Positions 38,596 through 49,661 of a DNA stretch of 52,515 nt are shown in pieces. Position numbers and translations under genes: made by a program. The notes beneath the pieces were generated by a model, which saw nothing but the letters and a program-made list of their open reading frames with translations, did not search any database and had not been told where the DNA came from. Each line of letters opens with the position of its first letter. The first letter of the stretch is position 1. The DNA comes from Pseudomonadota bacterium (GTDB lineage Bacteria > Pseudomonadota > Alphaproteobacteria > Reyranellales > Reyranellaceae), in NCBI GenBank assembly GCA_018240695.1, contig JAFEFH010000006.1:1-52515 (forward strand). The letters are read 5' to 3'.

Positions 38596-39414
38596 ATGAA
38601 CGCCACCGTCCCCCCACGCCTGCAACGCGCCTCCGGCGAAAGCCGCGTGGCCTTCGCCGTGCGGGACGGGACGACGCGCCTGGCCGATCTCTATCAACGC
38701 GATCCCTGCCGGGTCTTGTTCCCAGATCCCGAGCCCGGCGATCCGCCGCACGCCGTGCTGGTCACCACCTCGGGCGGGATCGCGAGCGGCGACGCGTTGC
38801 GCATGGCCGTCGAGGTGGGGGCCGGCGGCCAGGCCGTCGTCGCGACCCAGGCCGCAGAGAAGATCTACCGCGCCGCGCAGGCGAGCGACCCTTGCACCAT
38901 CGACGTTGCGCTGGAGGTGGGGGCGGGCGCCACGCTCGACTGGCTGCCGCAGGAGACCATCGTGTTCGAGGGCGCCAGGGTGAAACGCCGCACCGTCGCC
39001 GACGTGGCGTCGGGCGCGGCGCTGCTGGCCTGCGAGATGGTGGTGCTGGGCCGCGCCGCCTCGGGCGAGCGCTTCACGGGCGGCCTGTTGCTCGATGGCT
39101 GGTCGGTGCGGCGAGGAGGCAGGCTCGCCTGGACCGACACGCTCCGGATCGAGGGCGAGACGCCGCTGGGCGCGGGCTTCGGCGAGAGCAACGCGCTCGC
39201 CACCGTGATCGGCGTGTGGGACGCTCCGCAGCCCTTCTTCGAGAAGGCGCGGACGCTGCTGGAGGGTGCCGAGCGCGTGCGGGCGGGCGTGACGCTGGTC
39301 AACGGCGTCATGGTGGCGCGGCTGCTGGGTGAGGCGACGTCCGTGCGGCAGGCGACGATGGCGTTCCTGCGCGGCTTCCGCGCCCGGCCGCTACCGCGCG
39401 TTTGGCACGTTTAA
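38596..39414 (+). CDS. ureD: Urease accessory protein UreD
   Basis: A 272-residue UreD/UreH protein, part of the UreDFG complex that carries nickel to apo-urease. Recognised by the start R-A-S-G-E-S-R-V-A-F, L-V-T-T-S-G-G-I-A-S-G-D, then V-V-A-T-Q-A-A-E-K-I-Y-R-A, and L-D-W-L-P-Q-E-T-I-V-F-E-G-A. It is the first urease gene and stands 30 bases from the divergent greB. Its stop codon lies inside the sigma-54-type promoter that precedes ureA, so ureD may be transcribed from a different promoter from the structural genes. Confidence 0.95.
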   Translation: MNATVPPRLQRASGESRVAFAVRDGTTRLADLYQRDPCRVLFPDPEPGDPPHAVLVTTSGGIASGDALRMAVEVGAGGQAVVATQAAEKIYRAAQASDPCTIDVALEVGAGATLDWLPQETIVFEGARVKRRTVADVASGAALLACEMVVLGRAASGERFTGGLLLDGWSVRRGGRLAWTDTLRIEGETPLGAGFGESNALATVIGVWDAPQPFFEKARTLLEGAERVRAGVTLVNGVMVARLLGEATSVRQATMAFLRGFRARPLPRVWHV

Positions 39415-39418
39415 TGCA
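39403..39418 (+). promoter_or_regulatory. Sigma-54 promoter before ureA
   Basis: TGGCACGTTTAATGCA: GG at 39404-39405 and GC at 39416-39417, separated by exactly ten bases as required for RpoN promoters, and with the TGGCAC and TGCA elements close to consensus. Expected start of transcription is near 39429, about 34 bases before the ureA ATG. The site overlaps the last codons and stop of ureD. Confidence 0.75.
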
Positions 39419-39462
39419 TCTTCTCTGTGGTTCTGGAGAGAAGAAGACGGGGGAAACAGGCG

Positions 39463-39765
39463 ATGAATCTCACGCCGCGTGAAAAGGACAAGCTGCTGGT
39501 CGCGATGGCGGCCAACGTGGCGCGCCGCCGGCTGGAGCGCGGCGTGAAGCTCAATCATCCCGAGGCGGTGGCGCTGATCACCGATTTCGTGGTCGAGGGC
39601 GCGCGCGACGGACGCTCGGTCGCCGACCTGATGCGCGACGGCGGCACCGTCATCCGCCGCGAACAGGTGATGGAGGGCGTGGCCGAGATGATCCACGACA
39701 TCCAGGTCGAGGCGACGTTTCCCGACGGCACCAAGCTCGTCACCGTCCACAATCCGATCCGCTGA
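39463..39765 (+). CDS. ureA: Urease subunit gamma
   Basis: A 100-residue urease gamma subunit with the standard start [12 protein letters not shown], then [14 protein letters not shown] and [18 protein letters not shown]. Full length for the family. It packs with the beta and alpha parts in the cytoplasmic (alpha-beta-gamma)3 enzyme. It is followed after 12 bases by the fused beta-alpha gene. The sigma-54-type promoter lies about 45 bases upstream. Confidence 0.97.
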   Translation: MNLTPREKDKLLVAMAANVARRRLERGVKLNHPEAVALITDFVVEGARDGRSVADLMRDGGTVIRREQVMEGVAEMIHDIQVEATFPDGTKLVTVHNPIR

Positions 39766-39777
39766 GGGAGCATCGCC

Positions 39778-41823
<2,046 letters not shown>

Positions 41824-41835
41824 CCATGACTCTTC

Positions 41836-41918
41836 GCTGGGAGCGCGCCACTCCCGTGGCGCTCATATTCATCGTCTCGAACAGAGGAAGAGCGGCACTG
41901 GAGTGCCGCGCTCCCAGC
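41836..41918. repeat. Intergenic inverted repeat, family C (copy 3)
   Basis: Arms GCTGGGAGCGC (41836-41846) and GCGCTCCCAGC (41908-41918), with inner GCCACTCCCGTGGC and GGCACTGGAGTGCC hairpins. It occupies the whole gap between the ureBC stop and the ureE start and ends two bases before the ureE ATG, removing any normal ribosome site there. Related to the copies at 16096-16178 and 26928-27015. Confidence 0.85.
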
Positions 41919-41920
41919 CT

Positions 41921-42409
41921 ATGAGGCGCGCGATCGACGTGGTGCGCGCCGGCCGCTGGCCGGTGGCGGAGAAGGCCGACACCGTCACCCTCCTGTTCGA
42001 CGACCGCTATCGTCGGCGGCTGCGCATGCTGGGCGACAACGGGCTCGACTTCCTGCTCGACCTGGTCGAGCCGGTGGTGCTGCACTCGGGCGACGGGCTC
42101 AGGCTGGAAGAAGGCGGCTATGTCGAGGTCGCGGCGGCACTCGAGGACCTGATCGAGATTCGCGGTCGCGACGCGGCGTCGTTCGCGCGGCTGGCCTGGC
42201 ATCTCGGCAACCGCCATCTGCCCGCGCAGATCGATGCCGACCGTATCCTGATCCGGGACGATCATGTCATCGTCGACATGCTGAAGGGGCTGGGCGCGGA
42301 GGTGAAGAAGGTCCGCGTGCCGTTCGATCCGGAGGGCGGTGCCTACGGCCAGCACAATCACGATCCCGACCATCGCCACGGCGCGCTGCACGCCGAGCGG
42401 CACGGCTGA
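41921..42409 (+). CDS. ureE: Urease accessory protein UreE
   Basis: A 162-residue nickel chaperone. The N-terminal domain (residues 1-75) ends in G-D-G-L-R-L; the second domain contains A-W-H-L-G-N-R-H-L-P-A-Q, with the conserved His of the dimer metal site, and D-H-V-I-V-D-M-L. The C-terminus is His-rich (GQHNHDPDHRHGALHAERHG) for extra nickel storage. The ATG is used because it gives the normal start; there is no ribosome site before it since an inverted repeat runs up to the codon. A GTG six codons upstream, inside the repeat, is an alternative. UreE feeds nickel to UreG. Confidence 0.95.
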   Translation: MRRAIDVVRAGRWPVAEKADTVTLLFDDRYRRRLRMLGDNGLDFLLDLVEPVVLHSGDGLRLEEGGYVEVAAALEDLIEIRGRDAASFARLAWHLGNRHLPAQIDADRILIRDDHVIVDMLKGLGAEVKKVRVPFDPEGGAYGQHNHDPDHRHGALHAERHG

Positions 42410-42413
42410 GCCG

Positions 42414-43094
42414 ATGGCCGATCCGCTCTATCGCCTGTTGGCCTGGCTGTCGCCGGCCTACCCGATCGGCGGTTTCAGCTACAGCCACGGCATCGAGACG
42501 GCGGTGGAAGAGGGGTTCGTAAAAGACCGCGCCTCGCTGGTGGCGTGGCTCGCCACGGTGTTGCGCGACGGCACGGGCCGGGTCGACGGCGCGCTGTTCG
42601 CCGCGGCGTGGCGTGCCGCCGATGTACGCGACTGGCCGGCCTTCGACACGATCGCGGCGCGGGCGGCGGCGTGGCGCGGCACCTCGGAGATGGCCCTGGA
42701 ATCGCGCCAGCAGGGTGGCTCTTTCCTCACCATCACGCGCACGGCCTGGGGCCATACCGACCTCGACGCCGTTCACGCGCGCCTGAACGGAGAGCTGGCG
42801 TTGCCGGTCGCGGTCGCGCTCGCGGCCGCCGTGCATGGCATTGCACTGGAACAGGCGCTGGGCGGCTATCTCCATGCCTTCACGGCCAATCTCGTTTCGG
42901 CGGCCGTGCGCGCCGTGCCGCTCGGCCAGAGCGACGGGCAGTTGGCGCTGGCGGCGCTGGAGGTCTATGTCAGCGAGACGGCGCACGCGGCGCTCGCCGT
43001 CACCGATCTGGACGAGGTCGGCACGGCGACGCCGCTGCTCGACTGGTGCTCGATGCGGCACGAAACGCAGTATACGAGGCTCTTCCGCTCATGA
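42414..43094 (+). CDS. ureF: Urease accessory protein UreF
   Basis: A 226-residue all-helical protein that, with UreD and UreG, activates apo-urease. Seen are [20 protein letters not shown] at the start (strongly conserved), R-Q-Q-G-G-S-F-L near the middle and [14 protein letters not shown] near the end. It starts four bases after ureE. Its stop overlaps the start of the DUF3995 gene as A-T-G-A, so translation is coupled. Confidence 0.95.
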   Translation: MADPLYRLLAWLSPAYPIGGFSYSHGIETAVEEGFVKDRASLVAWLATVLRDGTGRVDGALFAAAWRAADVRDWPAFDTIAARAAAWRGTSEMALESRQQGGSFLTITRTAWGHTDLDAVHARLNGELALPVAVALAAAVHGIALEQALGGYLHAFTANLVSAAVRAVPLGQSDGQLALAALEVYVSETAHAALAVTDLDEVGTATPLLDWCSMRHETQYTRLFRS

Positions 43095-43512
43095 CCGCTC
43101 TCGCCTGGACCCTGACCGTCGTCGTTGCCTTGCTGGCGGCGGCGCACGCCTGGTGGGGCCTGGGCCGCATCTGGCCGGCGTCGAACGAGAAAGCGCTGGC
43201 CCACGCGGTGATCGGCGACGGCCGCGACCGGCTGCCGCCACCCTGGCAGTGCTGGGCCGTGGCGGGGGCGCTCGCGATCGTCGCGGTATGGCCGTGGCTG
43301 ATGGTGACGTGGCGCGACAGCCAACTCGTGCTGATCGGCGGCATCATCATCGGCGCCATCTTCTTCATCCGCGGCAGCGCCGGCTACAGCCCGCGCTGGC
43401 GCGGCCGGTTCAACGCCACGCCGTTTCGCGGCCTCGACCACTATCTCTATTCGCCGCTCTGCCTCGCTCTGGGCGTCGGCTTCGTTGCATTGCTTTCGCG
43501 GGAGATGAACTG

Positions 43513-43513
<1 letters not shown>
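43091..43513 (+). CDS. DUF3995 membrane protein within the urease operon
   Basis: A 140-residue inner-membrane protein with four hydrophobic segments: [55 protein letters not shown] and [17 protein letters not shown]. The pattern with [13 protein letters not shown] at the end is that of DUF3995. Its ATG overlaps the ureF stop (ATGA) and its stop overlaps the ureG start (TGATG), so it is translationally tied into the urease operon. The role is unknown; a part in urea, ammonia or nickel movement is only a guess from position. Confidence 0.85.
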
Positions 43514-44130
<617 letters not shown>

Positions 44131-44149
44131 TTCTTTGGGAAGAGGGGCC

Positions 44150-44722
44150 ATGCAGATCCGTGCCCTCTGTCTCAGCCTGCTTCTCGCGCTGGTGGCCCTC
44201 CCGGCCGCGGCTCACCCTGGCTATGTGGGCTCGGGCTTTCTGCATCCGCTGACCGGCCTCGATCACATGCTGGCGATGACCGGCGTGGGCATGTGGGCGG
44301 CCCTGCTGGCCGCGCGCAAGCCGTCGGCCGCCTTCCTGCTGCCGGCGGCGTTCACGGTAATGATGGCTGCCGGGGCAGCTGCCGGATTCGCAGGCATGAA
44401 ATTGCCCATTGCCGAGGCGGGCATCCTTGCCTCGGTGTTTTTGCTGGGCGGCCTTGTGCTGGTTGCAGTCCGTGTGCCAGCCCCGATGGCGATGGGCGTG
44501 GTGGCCTCGTTCGCGATTTTCCACGGCTACGTCCACGCCCTCGAAGCGCCGACCGCCAATGCCGGCGCGTACATGCTGGGCTTCCTGTGCGCCACCCTCA
44601 TGCTGATCTCGGTCGGCTTGGTGCTCGGCTGGGCGGTGCGTCGGCTGGTCGGCGACCTCGGTCTGCGGGCGCTCGGCGGCCTCGTCCTGGCCGGCGGCGC
44701 CTACATCCTCGTCACCCAATAA
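44150..44722 (+). CDS. ureJ: HupE/UreJ nickel permease-like protein
   Basis: A 190-residue membrane protein with a signal sequence (cleaved near PAAA-H) that leaves the metal-binding histidine at the mature N-terminus (A-H-P-G-Y). The HupE/UreJ signature H-P-L-T-G-L-D-H-M-L-A-M follows, and H-G-Y-V-H-A-L-E lies further on. About six helices are predicted by eye. HupE/UreJ proteins import nickel into cells making urease or hydrogenase. The ATG is placed 19 bases after ureG with GGGAAGAGGGG before it. Last urease gene before the urt transport genes. Confidence 0.93.
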   Translation: MQIRALCLSLLLALVALPAAAHPGYVGSGFLHPLTGLDHMLAMTGVGMWAALLAARKPSAAFLLPAAFTVMMAAGAAAGFAGMKLPIAEAGILASVFLLGGLVLVAVRVPAPMAMGVVASFAIFHGYVHALEAPTANAGAYMLGFLCATLMLISVGLVLGWAVRRLVGDLGLRALGGLVLAGGAYILVTQ

Positions 44723-44751
44723 GGTCCCATCCCGGCTGCCGCCAGGGCGGT

Positions 44752-44767
44752 TGGCACGGCTTTCGCT
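44752..44767 (+). promoter_or_regulatory. Sigma-54 promoter before urtA
   Basis: TGGCACGGCTTTCGCT: GG at 44753-44754 and GC at 44765-44766, separated by exactly ten bases; the -24 half is a perfect TGGCAC. Expected transcription start is near 44778, about 38 bases before the urtA ATG. The site lies in the 93-base gap after ureJ and matches the one before ureA. Confidence 0.75.
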
Positions 44768-44815
44768 TTCCCATGTTCCGGCGGGGGTAACCGTCGACCG
44801 AACAAGGAGAGCGGG

Positions 44816-46117
44816 ATGAAGTTGGGTTCAATTATTCGCAGCGGCCTCGTCGCCGCTGGCCTTGTGGCCAGCGCGACGACCGGCGCGTTCGCGCAGAGCG
44901 GGGAGACGATCAAGGTCGGCATCCTCCATTCGCTGTCGGGCACCATGGCGATCAGCGAGACGACCCTGAAGGACGTCATGTTGATGCTGATCGATCAGCA
45001 GAACAAGAAGGGCGGCTTGCTCGGCAAGAAGCTCGAGGCCGTGGTCGTCGACCCGGCGTCGAACTGGCCGCTGTTCGCCGAGAAGGCGCGCGAGCTCTTG
45101 CAGAAGGACAAGGTCGCCGCCGTGTTCGGCTGCTGGACCTCGGTCAGCCGCAAGTCGGTGCTGCCGGTGTTCGAGGAGCTGAACGGCATCCTCTTCTACC
45201 CCGTCCAGTACGAAGGCCAGGAGAGCCAGCGCAACGTGTTCTACACCGGCGCCGCGCCGAACCAGCAGGCGATCCCGGCCGTCGACTACCTGATGAGCAA
45301 GGACGGCGGCGAGGTGAAGCGCTGGGTGCTGGCGGGCACCGACTACGTCTACCCGCGCACCACCAACAAGATCCTCGAGGCGTACCTGCTCCAGAAGGGC
45401 GTCGCGAAGGAAGACATCATGATCAACTACACGCCGTTCGGTCACTCCGACTGGCAGTCGATCGTGGCCGACATCAAGAAGTTCGGCTCGGCCGGCAAGA
45501 AGACCGCCGTCGTGTCGACCATCAACGGCGACGCCAACGTTCCGTTCTACAAGGAACTCGGTAACCAGGGCATCAAGGCCAAGGACATCCCGGTCGTGGC
45601 GTTCTCGGTCGGCGAAGAAGAACTCGCCGGCATCGACACCAAGCCGCTGGTCGGCCATCTCGCCGCCTGGAACTACTTCCAGTCGGTGAAGAATCCGGCC
45701 AACGAGGCGTTCATCAAGGAGTGGCAGGCCTTCACCAAGAACCCGAAGCGCGTGACCAACGATCCGATGGAAGCGCACGTGATCGGCTTCAACATGTGGA
45801 TCGAGGCGGTCAAGAAGGCCGGCACCACCGATCCGAACAAGGTGATCGACGCGATCGTCGGCGTGAAGGTCCCGAACCTGACGGGCGGCATGTCGGAAAT
45901 GCTGCCGAACCACCATATCACCAAGCCGGTGCTGATCGGCGAGATCGAGGCCAACGGCCAGTTCGACGTGGTGTGGAAGACGCCGGGTCTCGTCCCGGGC
46001 GCCGCGTGGTCGCCGATCCTCGAGGACTCGAAGAACCTCAAGGCCGATTGGACCTCCGCCCTCAACTGCGGCAACTACGACACCGTGGCCAAGAAGTGCA
46101 TCGGCTCGGGCAAGTAG
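44816..46117 (+). CDS. urtA: Urea ABC transporter substrate-binding protein
   Basis: A 433-residue periplasmic binding protein of the Livj/UrtA type. The signal peptide (SGLVAAGLVASATTGAFAQ) precedes I-K-V-G-I-L-H-S-L-S-G-T-M-A-I-S-E, the start of the first lobe. F-G-C-W-T-S-V-S-R-K-S-V, Y-P-V-Q-Y-E-G-Q-E and A-G-T-D-Y-V-Y-P-R-T are UrtA features that distinguish it from amino-acid binding relatives. It captures urea at low concentration and hands it to UrtBC. Ribosome site AGGAGAGCGGG. A strong hairpin follows the stop, so urtA can be made in excess over the rest. Confidence 0.96.
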   Translation: MKLGSIIRSGLVAAGLVASATTGAFAQSGETIKVGILHSLSGTMAISETTLKDVMLMLIDQQNKKGGLLGKKLEAVVVDPASNWPLFAEKARELLQKDKVAAVFGCWTSVSRKSVLPVFEELNGILFYPVQYEGQESQRNVFYTGAAPNQQAIPAVDYLMSKDGGEVKRWVLAGTDYVYPRTTNKILEAYLLQKGVAKEDIMINYTPFGHSDWQSIVADIKKFGSAGKKTAVVSTINGDANVPFYKELGNQGIKAKDIPVVAFSVGEEELAGIDTKPLVGHLAAWNYFQSVKNPANEAFIKEWQAFTKNPKRVTNDPMEAHVIGFNMWIEAVKKAGTTDPNKVIDAIVGVKVPNLTGGMSEMLPNHHITKPVLIGEIEANGQFDVVWKTPGLVPGAAWSPILEDSKNLKADWTSALNCGNYDTVAKKCIGSGK

Positions 46118-46139
46118 CCTGATCCGGCCGAAAAGGGGT

Positions 46140-46161
46140 GGGGCGGCCGTCCGGCCGCCCC
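46140..46161 (+). terminator. Strong hairpin between urtA and urtB
   Basis: GGGGCGGCC-GTCC-GGCCGCCCC: a perfect 9-base-pair stem of G and C with a four-base loop, 22 bases after the urtA stop. It lacks a T run, so it is more likely an mRNA-stabilising or partial terminator element that raises urtA over urtBCDE. Confidence 0.6.
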
Positions 46162-46184
46162 GTTCCGTCCAAGGGCTTCCTCCG

Positions 46185-47795
46185 ATGTCGCACAAGCGCT
46201 TTCTCGCTTGGCTCCTGCCGGCCCTCGTCACGCTCGCCGTGGCCGGTACGGCAATGGCGGCCGACCTCGCCACGCTGGTGGGCAATCTCGCGGCCGGCGG
46301 CTACAGCGAGCGCGACGCGGCCATCACCGCGCTGGCCGCCTCCGGCGAGGCGCGCGCCGCTCCCGTTCTTGAGGCATTGAGTGCCGGCGAACTCTACGTC
46401 CGCACCGCCGACAAGGTCGTCGTCATCGCCAGGGGTTCGGGCAAGCAGCTCTCGCTGGTCGATGCCGTCACCGGCAAGGAAGCCGGCAGCGCGTCCGAAG
46501 ACGCGCTCGACCGCATCAAGGTCAACAACCGCCTGCGCGGCACGATCGACGCGGCGATGGGCGCGCTCACCCTGATGAACCCCGATCCCAAGGTGCGTCG
46601 TGCGGCCGCCCAGTCGCTGTTCACGCGCCGCGACGCCTCGTCGCTCGAGCCGCTCGACAAGGCGATTGCCGGCGAGAAGGACGCCGCGATCAAGCGCGCC
46701 ATGACCGAGGCGCGCGCCGCCATCGTGCTGGGCACGGATGCGCCGGCGGCCCGGAAGATCGAGGCGATCGACACGGTGCGCGCGCGAGGCGACCGCGACG
46801 CGCTGGGCGTGCTCCTGGCCGCGGCCGCGTCGGCCAACGCCGAGGTGAAGGCCGCCGCCGCCACCGCGGCGGAGTCGGTGCGCCAGCGGCTCGATGCCTG
46901 GCAGGCCGCGCAGAACGTCTGGTACGGCATCTCGCTGGGCTCGGTGCTGCTGCTGGCCGCGATCGGCCTCGCCATCACCTTCGGCACCATGGGCGTCATC
47001 AACATGGCGCATGGCGAGATGGTGATGCTGGGCGCCTACACGACCTTCGTCGTCCAGCAAACGCTGCGCAGCGTGGCGCCGCAGCTCAACGAGCTGTCGG
47101 TGATCGTGGCGCTTCCGATCGCCTTCCTGGTGTCGGGCGCGGTCGGCGTGGTGATCGAGCGCACCATCATCCGCTTCCTCTACGGCCGGGCCCTCGACAC
47201 GCTGCTGGCGACCTGGGGCCTGTCGCTCGTGCTTCAGCAGGCGGTGCGCACCATCTTCGGTCCGACCAACCGCGAGGTCAGCTCGCCGTCCTGGATGTCG
47301 GGCTCGTTCCTCGTCGGCCAGATCGAGGTGACCTACGGCCGCCTGTGGATCGTGGTCTTCGCGCTGCTGGTGTTCGCGGCCCTGCTGCTGGTGCTGCGCA
47401 GGACGCCGCTCGGCCTCTACATGCGCGCGGTCACGCAGAACCGCCCGATGGCCTCGGCCATGGGCATCCGCACGCCGCGGGTCGATGCGCTGACCTTCGG
47501 CCTCGGTTCCGGCATCGCGGGCCTGGCGGGCGTGGCGCTCAGCCAGATCGACAATGTCAGCCCCAATCTCGGCCAGGGCTACATCATCGACTCCTTCATG
47601 GTCGTGGTGTTCGGCGGCGTCGGCAACCTGTTCGGCACGCTGCTCGGCGCCACCGCGCTCGGCATCGTGAACAAGTTCCTCGAACCCTATGCCGGCGCGG
47701 TGCTGGGCAAGATCCTGGTGCTGGTGTTCATCATCCTGTTCATCCAGCGCCGCCCGCGCGGCCTGTTCGCCCAGAAGGGGAGATCGGTCGAATGA
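46185..47795 (+). CDS. urtB: Urea ABC transporter permease UrtB
   Basis: A 536-residue protein in two parts. After a signal-like first segment comes a helical, HEAT-like region of about 200 residues (AALAASGEARAAPVLEAL, DPKVRRAAAQSLF, DAAIKRAMTEARAA) probably outside the membrane. The permease domain of the LivH/BPD type (about residues 240-536) has G-L-A-I-T-F-G-T-M-G-V-I-N-M-A-H-G-E-M and F-G-G-V-G-N-L-F-G-T-L-L-G-A. This long N-terminal region is usual for UrtB. The stop overlaps the start of urtC (ATGA). Confidence 0.95.
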   Translation: MSHKRFLAWLLPALVTLAVAGTAMAADLATLVGNLAAGGYSERDAAITALAASGEARAAPVLEALSAGELYVRTADKVVVIARGSGKQLSLVDAVTGKEAGSASEDALDRIKVNNRLRGTIDAAMGALTLMNPDPKVRRAAAQSLFTRRDASSLEPLDKAIAGEKDAAIKRAMTEARAAIVLGTDAPAARKIEAIDTVRARGDRDALGVLLAAAASANAEVKAAAATAAESVRQRLDAWQAAQNVWYGISLGSVLLLAAIGLAITFGTMGVINMAHGEMVMLGAYTTFVVQQTLRSVAPQLNELSVIVALPIAFLVSGAVGVVIERTIIRFLYGRALDTLLATWGLSLVLQQAVRTIFGPTNREVSSPSWMSGSFLVGQIEVTYGRLWIVVFALLVFAALLLVLRRTPLGLYMRAVTQNRPMASAMGIRTPRVDALTFGLGSGIAGLAGVALSQIDNVSPNLGQGYIIDSFMVVVFGGVGNLFGTLLGATALGIVNKFLEPYAGAVLGKILVLVFIILFIQRRPRGLFAQKGRSVE

Positions 47796-48907
47796 TGACG
47801 CGGTTCCTCTGGACCGGGATGGGCCGCAACCTGCGCCTGTTCGTGCTGCTGGTGCTGACGGTCGGTATCGCCGTGCCGCTGCTCAACGTGCTGATGCCTC
47901 AGGGCAGCCCGCTCTACGTGCCGTCCTACGTGCTCCAGCTGATGGGCAAGTATCTCTGCTACGCCTCGCTGGCGCTGGCGGTCGACCTCGTGTGGGGCTT
48001 CTGCGGCATCCTCTCGCTCGGCCATGCCGCGTTCTTCGGGCTGGGCGGCTACTGCATGGGCATGTACCTGATGCGCCAGATCGGCACGCGCGGCGTCTAC
48101 GGCAACCCCGTGCTGCCCGACTTCATGGTGTTCCTGAACTACAAGGAGCTGCCGTGGTTCTGGTACGGCTTCGACCAGTTCTGGTTCGCCGCCGCCATGG
48201 TCGTGCTGGTGCCCAGCCTGCTGGCGTTGGCGCTGGGCTGGTTCGCCTTCCGCAGCCGCGTCACCGGCGTCTATCTCTCGATCATCACCCAGGCGATGAC
48301 CTTCGCCCTGCTGCTCGCTTTCTTCCGCAACGACATGGGTTTCGGCGGCAACAACGGGCTGACCGACTTCAAGGACATACTGGGCTATTCGGTGCAGGCC
48401 GACGCGACGCGCGCCGTCCTGTGCTTCGCCTCGGCGCTGGCGCTCGCGCTCTTCCTCGTGATCTCCGGCGCCGTCGTGGGCTCGCGCTTCGGCAAGGCGC
48501 TGACCGCGGTGCGCGACGCCGAGAGCCGCATGCGCTTCCTCGGCTATCGCGTCGAGGGCTTCAAGCTGTTCGTGTTCGTGCTGTCGGCGGCGATGGCCGG
48601 CATCGCGGGCGCGCTCTACGTGCCGCAGGTCGGCATCATCAATCCCAGCGAATTCGCGCCGGGCAACTCGATCGAAGCGGTGCTCTGGGTGGCGGTCGGC
48701 GGCCGTGGCACCCTGGTCGGGCCGGTGATCGGCGCCTTCCTGGTGAACTTCGCCAAGACCTGGCTGACCGGCGCGCTGCCCGAAGTCTGGCTGTTCGCGC
48801 TGGGCGCCTTGTTCATCGTCGTGACCCTGCTCCTGCCCAAGGGGATCGTCGGCCTCTGGGCCCAGATCAAGTCGCGCAACCTCGCCCGCAAGGCGGTGTC
48901 GGCATGA
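47792..48907 (+). CDS. urtC: Urea ABC transporter permease UrtC
   Basis: A 371-residue membrane protein of the LivM type with about nine helices. Features are L-A-L-A-V-D-L-V-W-G-F-C-G-I-L-S-L-G-H-A-A-F-F, then F-G-G-N-N-G-L-T-D-F and W-V-A-V-G-G-R-G-T-L-V-G-P-V-I-G, typical of UrtC. It starts inside the urtB stop codon, and its stop overlaps the urtD start (ATGA), so translation is coupled along the operon. Confidence 0.95.
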   Translation: MMTRFLWTGMGRNLRLFVLLVLTVGIAVPLLNVLMPQGSPLYVPSYVLQLMGKYLCYASLALAVDLVWGFCGILSLGHAAFFGLGGYCMGMYLMRQIGTRGVYGNPVLPDFMVFLNYKELPWFWYGFDQFWFAAAMVVLVPSLLALALGWFAFRSRVTGVYLSIITQAMTFALLLAFFRNDMGFGGNNGLTDFKDILGYSVQADATRAVLCFASALALALFLVISGAVVGSRFGKALTAVRDAESRMRFLGYRVEGFKLFVFVLSAAMAGIAGALYVPQVGIINPSEFAPGNSIEAVLWVAVGGRGTLVGPVIGAFLVNFAKTWLTGALPEVWLFALGALFIVVTLLLPKGIVGLWAQIKSRNLARKAVSA

Positions 48908-49659
48908 ACGCCCCGCGCAGTACGTCGGCGCTGCTGTATCTGAGCGGCGTCACGGTTTCCTTCGACGGCTTCAAGGCGTTGAACAATCTCTCGCTGCTGG
49001 TCGAGCCGGGCGAGATGCGCGCGATCATCGGTCCGAACGGCGCGGGCAAGACGACCATGATGGACGTCATCACCGGCAAGACGCGGCCGGACTCGGGCGA
49101 AGTGGTGTTCGACGGCACGGCCGACCTCACCAAGCTCGACGAGGCCGACATCGCCACTCTGGGCATCGGCCGCAAGTTCCAGAAGCCCACGGTGTTCGAG
49201 AACCACACCGTGCGCGACAACCTCCTGCTGGCGCTGGCGGGCCTGCGCCGCTGGTACAGGCTTCTGCTCGCCCAGCCGACGAAGGCCGAGCACGACCGGC
49301 TGGAGCACATTCTCGACATCGTCCGCCTGGGGCCGCAGCAGCACATGCTGGCAGCGCGGCTCAGCCACGGCCAGAAGCAGTGGCTCGAGATCGGCATGCT
49401 GCTGGCGCAGAATCCCAAGCTGCTGCTGGTCGACGAGCCGGTGGCCGGCATGACCGACGTCGAAACCGAGACGACCGCCCAAGTGCTGCGCGAGGTCAAC
49501 AAGTCCCATTCGGTGGTGGTGGTCGAGCACGACATGAGTTTCGTGCGTGCCCTGGACGTCAAGGTGACGGTGCTGCACGAGGGCTCGATGCTGGCCGAAG
49601 GCTCGCTCGACCAGGTGAGCGCCGATCCGCGCGTCATCGAAGTCTATCTGGGGCGCTGA
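48904..49659 (+). CDS. urtD: Urea ABC transporter ATP-binding protein UrtD
   Basis: A 251-residue ATPase: Walker A G-P-N-G-A-G-K-T-T (about residue 45), the signature L-S-H-G-Q-K-Q-W, Walker B L-L-L-V-D-E-P-V-A-G-M-T-D, and the switch His in V-V-E-H-D. The signature Ser-His-Gly-Gln (rather than Ser-Gly-Gly-Gln) is characteristic of UrtD. It pairs with UrtE on the cytoplasmic face of UrtBC. It overlaps urtC by four bases. Confidence 0.95.
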   Translation: MNAPRSTSALLYLSGVTVSFDGFKALNNLSLLVEPGEMRAIIGPNGAGKTTMMDVITGKTRPDSGEVVFDGTADLTKLDEADIATLGIGRKFQKPTVFENHTVRDNLLLALAGLRRWYRLLLAQPTKAEHDRLEHILDIVRLGPQQHMLAARLSHGQKQWLEIGMLLAQNPKLLLVDEPVAGMTDVETETTAQVLREVNKSHSVVVVEHDMSFVRALDVKVTVLHEGSMLAEGSLDQVSADPRVIEVYLGR

Positions 49660-49661
49660 CG

